From Flaccisagitta enflata (lineage: Eukaryota > Chaetognatha > Sagittoidea > Aphragmophora): a stretch of 64,000 bases of DNA. A program made the position numbers and the translations under genes. The stretch spans positions 48,546,001 to 48,610,000 of the forward strand of contig OZ231127.1 of NCBI GenBank assembly GCA_965153355.1. The letters run 5' to 3'. Shown piece by piece: positions 11,944-25,829 of this stretch (its first letter is position 1; each line of letters begins with the position of its first letter). The notes beneath the pieces were generated by a model that worked only from the letters and a program-made list of their open reading frames with translations, had not been told where the DNA came from and made no database searches.

Positions 11944-13394
<1,451 letters not shown>

Positions 13395-13621
13395 TTCTGT
13401 TTCTTTCGGTTCTTACTGTGGCATTGGAATCCGATAGCGTTAATGTTTGATGATAGTTCGTCCTTTCGTTGACTTTATGTGCTTTTTCGACCAAGAAGTA
13501 AAAATGAGAATTTTTTAGCCGATTTACTCTTCCACCAACGCGGATGAATATTCCATGAATTTACATAATGTGTTTTTTTTTCGCTTTTGTTTTTTTGTTT
13601 TCCGATCATCACTCGAGTATA

Positions 13622-13798
13622 CAGTTGAACCCCGCAATAATGGATGCCAAGGGGCCAGCAAAATTTATCTGTTACAAGTGGATTTTTTTCATTGCCAATA
13701 TAGGAAAGTAAAAGAAATGGCATCAAGGGGCCAAGATTTCTCATTTATTATAGGAAGATTCCCATTATTCTTTGATCCGTTATGGCGGGGTATAACTG
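13622..13798. mobile_element. Mariner-type MITE, 177 bp, with TA target duplication
   Basis: Terminal inverted repeats start CAGTTGAACCCCGCAATAA on the left and, read inverted, CAGTTATACCCCGCCATAA on the right, each flanked by TA. The interior is also partly palindromic (GGGGCCA...). This layout is typical of non-autonomous Tc1/mariner or pogo-like elements. No transposase is encoded. Confidence 0.85.
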
Positions 13799-13800
13799 TA

Positions 13801-14567
13801 CTTCGACGATTCATTATATAGCCTCTATTTCCAATACACTTTGTAAGCGTGTCATTAGAATTATTAGGTGTTAGCATTTAGCCCATTATTTTCATTACGT
13901 GCGGTAATCATTTTGCATGGGAACATGATAAAGTTGTATTTTTGGAGTTTACATAAAAAAAAAAAACAAAAAAAAAACAAACAAAACATGGCAACAAAAA
14001 ACAAAAACAAAAAACAAAACAAAAACGGCCAATAGAACGATCCAGCAGAGAAACTAATGCATATGCTGTTCAATGTTCATTCATCTAATATTCAATTGTT
14101 GGATGATTCTCTTTGATTAAGACTTCATGAACTTGAACGCGGGTACAAGGACTACAACATAAAGCAACGAACAATCAAAATGGAAACCGCAAAAATGATT
14201 GAAGACGGACAAAAGGACGGACACAACCTCTCATAGATAGTGCCGATGAATGCGACTGGGAAGGATGGGAATAATAAAATGACCAGCTGGTTGGCTCAAC
14301 AGAGGCTAAATACAAAATGGCCGAAGCAAAACGGTAACATGGAAAAAGGCAGAGCGGTGGGTGAATTCCTTCCTTCTTTTGACCTGGCATCATTTTCCCC
14401 CATCGCCAGGCTAAGGATGGCGAGGAGACGGGGGGGGGGGGGAGCTAAATTATGTATAGAAGGGATATCAATAAATATAAAGTTGGGTCCCGTCAGTGCG
14501 TGACGTGGCATCAACATCGACGATATTTCATGACCAACGTCGGGCTGACGTGACATCATAAACTGCA
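13801..14567. other. Unannotated spacer
   Basis: Mixed AT-rich and A/C-rich sequence with a G run at about 14,432. No gene recognised; the overlapping ORFs at 14,240-14,568 on both strands lack any motif. Confidence 0.4.
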
Positions 14568-14761
14568 TTTTTAAGTGGCGTGCTACGCGACTCTATGACC
14601 CGCTATGTGGGTCGGTCGGTCGTTCACCATTTGCTTTTTTGGCGTTTTCGCCGTTTTTGGGCTGCTCCTGCCCAAATGCTTGAGTAAGCCTTTTTCATCA
14701 CCCCCCCCCCCCCCCCCGCCCACCCGCACGCGACTTCGGTAGCCGTGTATCCGGCCTTGTT
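14568..14761 (-). repeat. HPA repeat, HPA-1 type, minus strand
   Basis: Minus strand: AACAAGGCCGGATACACGGC, key AAGTCGCGTGCGGGTGGGC, the second box GGGCAGGAGCAGC, a GACCGACCGACC tract, then a TAGAGTCGCGTAGCACGCCACT stem split as TAGAGTCGCG and CACGCCACT. A 17-bp C homopolymer at about 14,701 sits inside the copy. Confidence 0.9.
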
Positions 14762-14928
14762 AACTCTTAAGCTGGCGAGACACGTCTTTTTTATGTATTT
14801 ATGATAGCCAAGGCTAAGTCGGCCATTTCAACTTGATATAAAAAAAAATCCGCGCAATGTAACAAAGAAAAAAAAAGTGAAATAAGATGCAATTATCACT
14901 CACGATTTATTACGTATACGTGATGTTG

Positions 14929-14930
<2 letters not shown>

Positions 14931-14999
<69 letters not shown>
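14931..14999. repeat. (CT)n microsatellite
   Basis: Perfect CT array of about 34 units. Confidence 0.97.
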
Positions 15000-15000
<1 letters not shown>

Positions 15001-15389
15001 CAATTTAGGATTGTCGACATTAGCTTGACTTACAGTGTTGGACAGGTGGAAAAGGCGGCTCAGATTTCTGGCGCACTTAACTTCCTGTTTTTCCCGCCTC
15101 GTCGCGTTTCATTTACTTCTTTCCTCGGGGATTGTAATTGTAACTCAAGTTAAGTTCCAACGTTGTCGCAGTTCCGATTTCCAGAAGACCCGAGGGAAAA
15201 GAGCGAGCTATGGTGGTGGTATGGCAATGCTTACCTGCCGAGTGCCGAGTCTTTGTCTAACAGTTTTTCTGACAATATCGCTATTCTGTTTGCCGGATCT
15301 GGAATATCTGGCTCACACATTTTGTCCTTCTCTACTCTAAAGCTCTTTTCCTTACATTGAAAGTCTGTATGTTAATTTCTTTTTTATGC

Positions 15390-15391
<2 letters not shown>
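15000..15391. other. Unannotated spacer with two short open frames
   Basis: Overlapping frames at 15,035-15,340 and 15,163-15,360 have mixed composition, unlike the surrounding repeats, but show no domain, signal peptide or splice context that I can support. Confidence 0.35.

Positions 15392-15467
<76 letters not shown>
15392..15467. repeat. Compound (TG)n-(TC)n microsatellite
   Basis: (TG)n passes directly into (TC)n at about 15,429 without a spacer. Confidence 0.97.
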
Positions 15468-15468
<1 letters not shown>

Positions 15469-15891
15469 ACTTCCGTCTTTGTCTCTATTCGTGTCCGTCA
15501 CTTCCGGAATCTCGCTTCCCCACGTGGCATTGCAGCAGGCATTAGAATCGAAAGAGCATTAGAGGCAATACCATTCGTTGATTCCTTTGCCGAAAGAGAA
15601 AAGTTGTCAACGTGCGATTTGGTTTAGAAAAGAATTTCCAGTCTCGGTGCGAAAGGGAAAGAAAAGAAAGAGAGTTTTAGGGGATTGTGTGGCAGGGTTG
15701 AGTTTGGTAGAGGCTTAAAACAGAAGAATTCACGCCAATCTCGCAAATTAAGAAAAGGTTGAGGGCTGTAAAATGGTTAAACGCTTGCTTATTAGCTTTG
15801 ACAATTTCGTTGATCCGTTTCTCTTACTAGTACAGGAAGGTCGAATTAGAAAGATCAACCCTCTAAACCGTATGTCAGTCGGAACTTAAAA
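15468..15891. other. Unannotated spacer
   Basis: No repeat family or gene recognised. Confidence 0.4.
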
Positions 15892-16027
15892 AACAAGGGC
15901 GGATACACGGTAAGACAGACGCGGACGGTTGGGCAGGGGCGGTAATGCAATTGCTCACAATTCAAAATTATTTCGGACCGACCGACCGACACGGCCAGGT
16001 GTAGAGTCGCGTGTCCGCGACCAAAAA
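15892..16027 (+). repeat. HPA repeat, HPA-3 type
   Basis: AACAAGGGCGGATACACGG head, key AGACGCGGAC, GGGCAGGGGCGGT box, GACCGACCGACC tract, TAGAG, stem AGTCGCG-TGTC-CGCGACC, then AAAAA. Confidence 0.88.
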
Positions 16028-16067
16028 GAAAGAAGGCCAAGTAGGCCAACGATGCGTCCTCCTTGAA

Positions 16068-16165
16068 TGAAAGTTTTTTTATGAATGAATGTTTTTTTTA
16101 TGAATGAATGTTTTTTTTATGAATGAATGTTGTTTATAATTGAATTAATGATTCAATGAATGAAT
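16068..16165. repeat. Short tandem (TTTTTTTATGAATGAATG)n
   Basis: Three 24-26-bp units of T-run plus ATGAATGAATG, then degenerate GAATGAAT. Confidence 0.8.
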
Positions 16166-16213
16166 TATTCAATGTACGCTACTTTTACTGAGTTGGTACG
16201 AATATTCTGATGA

Positions 16214-16416
16214 AACAAGGCCGGATACACGGCCACCAGTTGCGGACTGGTGGGCAGGGGCGTTTTTCCGCTTTTTGACTCGTGCTGATGGACGGACGGA
16301 CGGATGGATGGACGGACGGACGGACGGACGGACGGACGGACGGATGGACGGACGGATGGACCGACAGACGGACGGACGGACAAAGCCTCTTATAGAGTTA
16401 CGTGTCCGCAACTAAA
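16214..16416 (+). repeat. HPA repeat, HPA-2 type, long tetranucleotide tract
   Basis: AACAAGGCCGGATACACGGCC head with the 5' hairpin GGCCG-GATACA-CGGCC, key AGTTGCGGAC, GGGCAGGGGC box, about 25 GACG/GATG units (the longest tract of the HPA-2 copies), CTTATAGAG, stem AGTTACG-TGTC-CGCAACT, AAA. Confidence 0.92.
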
Positions 16417-16451
16417 GATGCAAGATTCTGATGTTTTTTACGAATGCGTTA

Positions 16452-16525
16452 CAGACAGACAGACAGACCAACCGACAGACGGACACAGCCTGTTATAGAG
16501 ATGCGAGGACGCATCTAAAAAAAAA
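16452..16525 (+). repeat. HPA 3' end, HPA-D type
   Basis: GACAGACC tract, ACACAGCCTGTTATAGAG, stem AGATGCG-AGGA-CGCATCT and a nine-base A-run. The stem sequence differs from the other types at several positions but stays fully paired. Confidence 0.85.
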
Positions 16526-16555
16526 GATCGCTCTGAAATCAAGGTTATTTGGAAA

Positions 16556-16745
16556 ACATATCTGTGATATTATCTCGGTAATGGTATTCGTGGCAGTGTA
16601 GAGGTCGTATTTAAATGTATCTGGTGATAATATCTAGATAATGGTATCAATGGCAGTATAATGGTCGCATTGAAATATATCTGGTGATAATGTCTAGATA
16701 ATGGTATTAACGGCAGTATGAAGGCCGCTTTTGAACCGAGAGAAC
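16556..16745. repeat. Tandem repeat, about 63-bp unit, three copies
   Basis: Each unit carries ATCTGGTGATAATATCTAG, ATAATGGTATTAATGGCAGT and a GGTCGCATT block; the third unit drifts into unique sequence. Confidence 0.85.
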
Positions 16746-17546
16746 GACGTCCTTGAGGAACGCGGCCGTCAAAAATCAATTAAAGGTGGAGACGCCGATT
16801 TAGTTCCTGGTTATATTCTGAGGCGCCAAAAATTCAGATAAAAAGAATTAATTTTTCATGATGTTATTCGGCTTCTCTTCGGAGGAAAACGAAAAGAGCG
16901 CGAATTCGAGTTTCGGGCCATGTTCGCGGGAAGGGAATAAACATACAAGCGTCGAGATCATTTCGTAAACGTGGAGATGAACTTTCGCTCGTTCGTGGGA
17001 AGCGAAGGTAGGATCCGGCACCTTACAGACTGAAAAAAAAAAAAAAACAGGTCGCCCAAGGGCAATATATGGTCATCGATACTTTTTGCCCTGCTTTGAG
17101 TGATTGTGCGTTGGAGTGAAGGGAAGCAGGGCAGCGGCCCCGAAGGGGACGTAGTCCTGTAGAACACAGGGGGACTTTTGTTCGTCCTGCGTTACCTGGA
17201 TGAGATGCTACATAGAGGGTTGACTGAAGGCCTTTAAGAGCTTAAATTGAGGTCTAAGAAGGCTGATGTAAGGCCTGAGAATGCCAATTGGAAACTTGAG
17301 AGGACTAACTTGAGGCCTAATTTGAGGCATGAGAGGACAGGTTTGAGGCATGGGAATTTCGATTTGAGGCCTAGTTTGAGGTCTGAAAGGAGCTAGTCAC
17401 TGAATCACGAACTTTGAGCTGGAAATGAGGGCAGTAAGGCCATATTCCACTGAAGCACGACTTCGTGCTTCAGTGGAATTGGAATTCGTGCTTCAGTGGA
17501 TTGACTCTTGACCTGTTTTCAAATTGCAATAAAACTAAAAGTCACG

Positions 17547-18044
17547 TTTTTAGTTGCGTGCACGCGACTCTACAACCCGCTTTGTCCGTCGGTTGGTTGG
17601 TTGGTCGGTTGGTTGGTTGGTCGATCGGTCACACTTTACTTTTTTTTATGATTTTATTTCTTTGACCTCACTGCTCCTGCGCAAATCATCAGCAAAAACT
17701 TGTTACACTGCGAGAGCTTAGGATTGGGGTAGTACCCTTCACTTCCACAATTTTTTAGGTCAAGCGTTTTTTTAATTTTCAATCAGAAGAAAAGACAGAA
17801 AAAAATTGTTGACGGTTTCCTCGGTAAGCTCTTTTTGCGCTCTTTTTCTTTATTTTTTTCGGCAGACTTTTCTATGTATAGTTTTCTTAAAAACTCATGG
17901 AAGAGCTATATTTACCAAAAAATTTGTGGCTCAGAATACCATGGAAACCACCGGCCAATACTATCTCCAATGTGATCTGGTAACGTCAAATATGGCCCCT
18001 GCCCACCCGTACGCGACTTCGGTAGCCGTGTATCCGGCCTTGTT
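17547..18044 (-). repeat. HPA repeat, HPA-1 type, minus strand, with internal insertion
   Basis: Minus strand: AACAAGGCCGGATACACGGC, key AAGTCGCGTACGGGTGGGC, GGGGCCATATTTGACG, then about 250 bp foreign to the family, then GAGCAGTGAGGTCAAAG, a tetranucleotide tract and the stem AGTCGCGTGCACGCAACT. Confidence 0.85.
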
Positions 18045-18212
18045 CTTTGATTGGTCGCTACAAGTCATTTCAGTGCTATTAGAATTTCTTTTTATTTCTC
18101 TTTTTCAAATAAAGATAGGTTTTGTATTTGTCATTAATTGTTATCTTTAGAAATTATCTCTTAATTTTATTTCTTTTTCAAATTTTTTTTTTTCATGAAA
18201 AAACCTTTTTTC

Positions 18213-18430
18213 TTATCGCATGAATTTGTGTTTATGAAAGAAAATGAGTTTTCCCCATATTGATTTTTTATTGTGATAAAAACTTAGTAGATGTAAAAAA
18301 TATTTTGCTTTTAACATCAACAACATCAACATCAAGCAAAATATTTTTTACCTCTACTAAGTTTTTATCACAATGAAAAATCAATATGGGGAAAACTCAT
18401 TTTCTTTCATAAACACAAATTCATGTAAGT
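18213..18430. repeat. Near-perfect palindrome, about 100-bp arms
   Basis: Left arm ATGAATTTGTGTTTATGAAA ... GTAAAAAATATTTTGCTT; right arm is its inverted copy with very few differences, around a centre of ACATCAACAACATCAACATC at about 18,317. No ORF. Confidence 0.9.
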
Positions 18431-18990
18431 CTACTTTGGTGAAGATAAAAAGAAAGAGGTAAAAAGAGAGGAGATGATTTTTTAAGATGAAAGTAAATGA
18501 TGATTACTTTGTTTGTCTTTGTTACAATGACAAAATCAGTTATTTCCAATTCCACTGAAGCTCAAATTGTAAAAAACACTAGTCATTCTTCATTCCACTG
18601 AAGCACGCGATTAAATGGTTGCCTGGTCTGAAAGGCCAGGTTTGAGGCCTGAGAGGTCGGATTAGAGGCCTGAGAGGCCGGATTTGAGGCCTGAGAGGCT
18701 GGATTTGAGGCCTGGGAGGCTGGATTTGAGGCCTGAGAGGCTGGAATTGAGGCCTGAGAGGCTGGATTAGAGGCCTGAGAGGCTGAATTTGAAGCCTGAG
18801 AGGCTGGATTTGAGGCCTGGGAGGCTGGATTTGAGGCCTGAGAGGCTGGATTTGAGGCCTGAGAGGCCAGATTTTAGGCCTAAGGGGCCTGACAAGAGGG
18901 GGGACGCACGAACGAACGGACGAACGAAGGAACGAAAGTCCCCCTGTGTTCTACAGGACTTCGTCCCCTTCGGGGCCGCTGCCCAAAAAA

Positions 18991-20042
18991 GCATCGAGGG
19001 AAAGATTCAAGGCTTTACACAGTATGAAAAACATGGGTTCAGTCTCATCTCGAGCCCTCTGGAATGTTACATAAGTGATTTCTTTTTGGGTATTGAACGA
19101 TTTGTTGGCAATAACACCCGGAGGTCATAACCTTTCGGGTATACGGGTTTCTGACTTCTCAATTTCCGTGCTCAAGAACACAGGGAAAAGGGGAACGCGA
19201 ATGCGATTGAGTGCAGGAAAAAGAATCGAGCCGAAACGTAGGAAGGACATGCAATCACATGGTTGAGGGAAAATCGAATGCCCGGAAAGTCAAAGACCGG
19301 AACCGGAAACAAAGCTGAAGCGATTGAGTGCAGGAAAAAGAATCGAGCCGAAACGTAGGAAGGACATGCAATCACATGGTTGAGGGAAAATCGAATGCCC
19401 GGAGAGTCAAAGACCGGAACCGGAAACAAAGCTGAAGAAATGCGACGCAAATGCGACGCAAATGCGACGCAAATTCATTGCAGCGCTGAACCGTTTTGAG
19501 AAAACACAATTCTAGGCACTGGGAATGACAATCTTCATGGGTTTGAATCCTGTTCAAATGCCGGGTCATTGTTTTATATGCAGAGATTTGTAGAATGAAT
19601 ATTTTCTTAGTTTTATGCTTATGCTTATGCTTATGCTTACGCTTATGCTTATGTTTAGCGACCCATTCGCTATATTGTAAACAAAAACATGAGGTCTTAA
19701 GGCCACCAACTCCAATATCAAAAATAGCAATTAAAGTCCGGTGCCTTCAATGCGCGGTAAAACAATTGCGCGTCATGCTACTAAATCAGAAGACTAGAAA
19801 TGGCGTGCATGATCCAATTGAACACAAAGAATGGCACAAGAAGAAAACAAAAAGAAAAAACGTGGAGAGGACACACAATTTCATTCTTGAGCGCGTGTTC
19901 AGAAGCGCAAAAAGCAAGAAATCATAATGCAATTTCGCACTGCATCATGTTTTTGCGCGTTGAAACATGACTGTGCAAGAAATAGCGGCGCAGGTGGAAC
20001 TTTGCATGAGCGAAAAAGTACGAATAAAGAAAATGTAAAAAA
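18991..20042. other. Unannotated stretch with a 118-bp tandem duplication and a hexanucleotide repeat
   Basis: At about 19,203-19,438 a block beginning GCGATTGAGTGCAGGAAAAA occurs twice in tandem with very few differences. ATGCGACGCA units follow. (TTATGC)n lies at about 19,614-19,656. No gene recognised. Confidence 0.6.
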
Positions 20043-20237
20043 AAAGGCCGGATACACGGCTACCCCAGTCGCGTGCGGGTGGGCAGGGGCCATATCTGAG
20101 GTCACTCGATCATTTGGGCAGGAGCAGTGACGCCAAAGACCGCAAAAACAAACAAAAAAGTAAAGTGTGACAGACGGACGGACGGACGGACGGACCGACA
20201 AAGCGGGGTGTAGAGTTGCGTAGCACGCGACTAAAAA
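20043..20237 (+). repeat. HPA repeat, HPA-1 type
   Basis: AAGGCCGGATACACGGC, key CAGTCGCGTGCGGGTGGGC, GCCATATCTGAGGTCACTCG, GGGCAGGAGCAGTGACG, AAAGTAAAGTGTGACAG, GACGGACGG tract, GGGGTGTAGAG, stem AGTTGCG-TAGCA-CGCGACT, AAAAA. A good full-length reference for the type. Confidence 0.93.
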
Positions 20238-20534
20238 GATGTTGCGCTGATGAACATGTCAACAAGGCCGGATACTTGGATAGTCAGGTTGCGTGCAAAA
20301 CGTCAGGGAGAGACAGATAATGGGACTATCCAGAATTTAGGCGCCAAAAGGATGCAGGTAGCGGTTTGCGGAGGTTATGATACCGACGTAATTGAAATTT
20401 TCATGTATTCATTCAGTACAAGTCTAGCTGTCTGTAGTATTGGATGGAAGATATCGATAAGACCACGACACTCTTTTGGTCTGTCTCATTGTCTTAAATA
20501 GTATAAGTCAATATCTGAAATCTGCGCTTTGGTA

Positions 20535-20715
20535 TTTTTAGTCACGTGCTACGCGAGTAACGCGACTCTACACCCCGCTTTGTCCATAAGTCCGTCGGTC
20601 TTTTAAAGTTTTATATTCTTTGACCTCACTGCTCCTGCCCAAATAGTCGAGTGACCTCAAATATGGCCCCTACCCACCCGCTCGCGACTTAGGTAGCTGT
20701 GTATCCGGCCTTGTT
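20535..20715 (-). repeat. HPA repeat, HPA-1 type, minus strand
   Basis: Minus strand: AACAAGGCCGGATACACAGC, AAGTCGCGAGCGGGTGGGT, GCCATATTTGAGGTCACTCG, GGGCAGGAGCAGTGAGG, a very short GACC tract, GGGGTGTAGAGTCGCG and a stem containing a partial duplication (TTACTCGCGTAGCACGTGACT). A (TTTA)n run follows the head at 20,716. Confidence 0.9.
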
Positions 20716-20740
20716 ATTTATTTATTTATTTATTTTTGGC

Positions 20741-20850
20741 ACGACGGTGATGATGACAACAACAACAGCAACAGCAGCCACAGCATCGGTTACAACAGGA
20801 TCAACTGCAGCGACAGAAGCAGCGTCAACAGCTGTAAGCGCCCTTTGCTT
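20741..20850. repeat. Degenerate (ACA/GCA)n trinucleotide block
   Basis: ACAACAACAGCAACAGCAGC-type sequence; the Thr/Ala-rich ORF across it has no domain. Confidence 0.6.
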
Positions 20851-21002
20851 TGCAGCAATGAAGATAAACGTGTCGAGTGCCTCTGCGTCTCAAGATGGCG
20901 GCAGAGGGAGACACGTGATTGCGAACGAATTTGGCGGAAAACTATGATTTACGTGGAGATTCATTCCTCATTCGCCAGACTCGGCGCTTTGCTCTCTAAC
21001 TT

Positions 21003-22099
<1,097 letters not shown>

Positions 22100-22237
22100 T
22101 TGATGTTGTCGTCGTCGTTGTCGTCGTCGTCGTCGTCGTCGTCGTCAACTTTGTTTTTGTTTTTGTTTTTGTTTTTGTTTTTGTTTTTGTTTTTGTTTTT
22201 GTTTTTGTTTTTGTTTTTGTTTTTGTTTTTGTTTTTT
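22100..22237. repeat. (GTC)n and (TTTTTG)n microsatellites
   Basis: About 13 GTC/GTT units, then about 14 TTTTTG hexanucleotides. The KTKTKT frame on the minus strand is its translation. Confidence 0.95.
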
Positions 22238-22834
22238 TTATGTTTCTGTTGTTGTTGATGATACGGCGTTTAAAAATCGTTTTCATAATTTGTTTGTCAT
22301 TGCCTCATGACCTCGTAATTGATGCCCATGTGGCCTGGAAATGACGTTGCTAGTTTGTTTGCGAGGTAGGCGGCCTTTTCCTCATTTAGATGACGCCTGA
22401 AAGGGGGAAAAAGGTGATCTCGCGCCAACGCATCTCATAACAAAAACAAGGACGTAAACTCGTTAGCTTCGGCCACCTTATAAACATAAGAAAATAAAGA
22501 AAATGGAGAAATGAACAAAATTGCTTGAGACTGTTGATCTCGAGGTTTCCCTCCATTAGGCCATTAAATTCTCATGGCCATGTTGGCACAGGCAACCATT
22601 GAATCACGAAAATTGGCATGTTTAAAACGATTTTGTTCAGATAAAATGAGGGGGAACTATACAACTATACAAATGAGGGAACTACACAATATAATGGTAA
22701 ACATAATTGGTACTGGTGAGAAAGATCATCCCGATAGCATCAGATTTGAACACAGAAGGCATCGATTTTTTTTCTTTTCCATATATCTCGCGGTTTCCCG
22801 AACATACCCTACAAGGACTTTGTAACCATGACCT
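22238..22834. other. Unannotated spacer
   Basis: Unique sequence with no ORF that shows a recognisable motif. Confidence 0.4.
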
Positions 22835-23069
<235 letters not shown>

Positions 23070-23227
23070 CTTTTCCTCTCGCTTTTAAGGACACATATTT
23101 CTTTGCATCTGTCATTGAAACGGCTTAGTATTTTTGACAAAAATAGTCATCAATGGGTCAGCAGGTACGTAGCTGGCGAAGGCGCACACAAACGCACGCA
23201 AACGGAAAGACAGACGGTAAAACCGTT

Positions 23228-23460
<233 letters not shown>

Positions 23461-23606
23461 TGGTCACACTCACGTAGACACTTATGTGCATGCAGACAAG
23501 GAGATACTAAACAGATGGCGCGAGAGTGTCTCCTTCGTCGTGTCCAACAGCAGTCGCGGCCGAGAAAAGACGTTCGTATGCCCGTCATGCACTCGACGAA
23601 GGTGAT

Positions 23607-23862
<256 letters not shown>

Positions 23863-23983
23863 AGCCGCGCTGTTCCGCTTAAGCGATGCTAGATGGCGTA
23901 GGATTGAATGTTGCCATGGGTTTAATAAAAAAGGGGGTAGGAACTTCTAATGGGAGTGATTGTTGCAAAAGAGTTTACTGGTA

Positions 23984-24191
23984 AACAAGGCCGGATTCAC
24001 GGCTACCCCAGTCGCGTGCGGGTGGGCAGGAGCAGTGCTGGTAAAGGTCACCAGAGCATTTGGACAGGAGCAGTAGGCTCAAAAAGCTCAAAAATGCCAA
24101 GAAAGTAAAAAGGGGACCAACCGACCAACCATTCGACCAACCGACGGACCGACCTAGCGAGGTGTAGAGTCGCGTAGCACGCGACTAAAAA
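23984..24191 (+). repeat. HPA repeat, HPA-1 type
   Basis: AACAAGGCCGGATTCACGGC, key AGTCGCGTGCGGGTGGGC, AGGAGCAGTGCTG, TTTGGACAGGAGCAGTAGG, AAAGTAAAAAGGGGACC, CCGACCAACC tract, GAGGTGTAGAG, stem AGTCGCG-TAGCA-CGCGACT, AAAAA. Confidence 0.92.
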
Positions 24192-24295
24192 GTGAGCGTG
24201 ATGGGAAGGGGATGTTAAAGGAACCCGGAAACGCGACAGACGGAGAACAAGAAAATGAAATTAAAACATCTGTGATAAATATTGATCATTTCAGA

Positions 24296-24514
24296 AACAA
24301 GGCCAGATACATGGCTACTCCAGTCGCGTGCGGGAGGAGGGGGGGCAGGGGCCATATTTGAGGTCACTTGATCATTTGGGCAGGAGCAGTGAGGCCAAAA
24401 ACCGCAAAAAAACCAAAAAAGTTAAGTGTGACGCACCGACGGACCGACGGATGGACCAACGGACTGACGGACCGACAAAGCGGGGTGTAGAGTCGTGTAG
24501 CATGCGACTAAAAA
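24296..24514 (+). repeat. HPA repeat, HPA-1 type
   Basis: AACAAGGCCAGATACATGGC, key AGTCGCGTGCGGG, GCCATATTTGAGGTCACTTG, GGGCAGGAGCAGTGAGG, GACGGACCGACGG tract, GGGGTGTAGAG, stem AGTCGTG-TAGC-ATGCGACT, AAAA. It lies only 105 bp from the previous copy in the same orientation. Confidence 0.92.
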
Positions 24515-24897
24515 CTCACATTCTTCATCAAATCATTCCTGTATGAAAGCATATATAATTATCTGGTTGACATAAAACAATCACTTTTATCTCCTAAAAA
24601 GAAATCTTCAAGGTTGATAAGCACAAATTGCAATAAGAAAATCAAAAATTTTAATTTCCTCAAAAATCAAATTTATTTATTTCTGTAAAAAAAATTTGAC
24701 AGTGCAGTTTATACACTGTAGAGTATTCTTTCTGGGATGAAAAACCATGGAACGAACGAAACAACTGAGGAGCGAAAAATGTAGGAAGTAAGTGTCTAAC
24801 GCGATAGAATTTCGACAAATCAAATGCCTGCAGCACATAAAGGATGGTCAAATGAGGGGCTATAGCCTATATAGACAATAGTCGCAAAAGCGATAGT
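24515..24897. other. Unannotated AT-rich spacer
   Basis: No gene or repeat family recognised. Confidence 0.4.
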
Positions 24898-25090
24898 TGA
24901 TTAGCGGTACCCGTGCTCTGCCTAAGTAGGTTGTGCTTAAAGTTGAAGGGGAAGCAGAGCGGCGGCCCCGAAGGCATCCAGGCTAGGATTTGGGCCTCGA
25001 GGCTGGGATTTGGGCCTCGAGACTGGGATTTGGGCCTTGAGACTGGAATTTGGGCCTCAAGAATGGGATTTGAGGGGGGGTGGTCGGCGA
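24898..25090 (+). repeat. Family C element, short copy
   Basis: TAGCGGTACCCGTGCTCTGC head, GGGAAGCAGAGCGGCGGCCCC, then five units of a 21-bp TTTGGGCCTCGAGGCTGGGA repeat and a G-run. The right inverted block is missing. Confidence 0.75.
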
Positions 25091-25095
25091 AGAAG

Positions 25096-25829
25096 AAGAA
25101 TAGTTGCAAAAGCGTTAGATGGTCAGCGGTACCCGTGCCCCATCCTAGTAGGTTGTGCTTGAAGTTGAAGGGGAAGCAGGGCAGTGGCCCCGAAGGGGTC
25201 GATGATCTATGCTTTCACACATATGATATGGGGAATTTTCTCCTTCTCCTCTGTCCGTCCGTCTGTCCGCCCCAGCTTCGAGGCCCAAATTCTAGTCCCA
25301 AGACCCAAATCCCAGTCTCGTGGCCCAAATCCTATCCAAAAGGCCCAAAACCTAGCCTCAAGGCCCAAATTCTAGCCTGGAGGCCCAAATCCCAGCCTTG
25401 AGACCCAAATATCATCCTTGAGGTTGGGATATGAACCTTGAGGCTCTGATTTAGGCCTCAGGGCTGGGATTTGAGCCTTAAGGATGACATTTGGGTCTCA
25501 AAGCTGGGATTGGGGCCTCCAGGCTAGAATTTGGGCCTTGAGGCTAGGATTTGGGCCTTTTGGATAGGATTTGAGCCACGAGACTGGGATTTGGGTCTTG
25601 GGACAAGAATTTGGGCCTTGAAGCTGGGGGGGGGGGTATGGATGGACGGACGGACGGAGGAGAAGGAGAAAATTCCCCATCTGTGTGAAAGCATAGGTCA
25701 TCGACCCCTTCGGGGCCGCTGCCCAAAAAAGAGAAGGAAAAATTTCCCCTATGTGTAAAAGCATAGGTCAACAACCCCTATGTGTAAAAGCATAGGTCAA
25801 CAACCCCTTCGGAGCCGCTGCCCAAAAAG
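25096..25829. repeat. Family C element forming a large palindrome
   Basis: Left arm: GTCAGCGGTACCCGTGCCCC, GGGCAGTGGCCCCGAAGGGG, ATGCTTTCACACATATG, then GGCCCAAATCCTAGCCT-type units. Right arm from about 25,420 is the inverted copy: TAGGATTTGGGCC units, a GGACGGACGGACGG tract, GTGTGAAAGCATAGGTCATC, CCCCTTCGGGGCCGCTGCCC, A-run. A partial second copy of the right end, with ATGTGTAAAAGCATAGGTCA twice, runs to 25,829. Confidence 0.85.

Larger units (their letters stand above)
17448..18606. mobile_element. Probable nested MITE cluster with CCACTGAAGCACGA ends
   Basis: CCACTGAAGCACGA occurs at about 17,449, then twice inverted (TCGTGCTTCAGTGG) by 17,500, and again in forward orientation at about 18,593. 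This suggests one or two small inverted-repeat elements that opened family C and later collected an HPA copy. I cannot fix the target duplication. Confidence 0.5.
17048..18990 (+). repeat. Family C element, interrupted by nested insertions
   Basis: Left part (17,048-17,395): AGGTCGCCCAAGGGCAATAT, then GGGCAGCGGCCCCGAAGGGG and GTAGAACACAGGGGGACTTT, then drifting GGCCTGAGAGG units. Right part (18,613-18,990): about 12 units of a 21-bp repeat (GAGGCCTGAGAGGCTGGATTT), an ACGAACGGACGAACG tract, and the inverted copy of the left block ending GGGGCCGCTGCCCAAAAAA. The two halves are separated by an HPA copy, a palindrome and a CCACTGAAGCACGA-ended sequence. The RPERLDLRPER-type ORF is only the 21-bp repeat. 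Confidence 0.85.
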
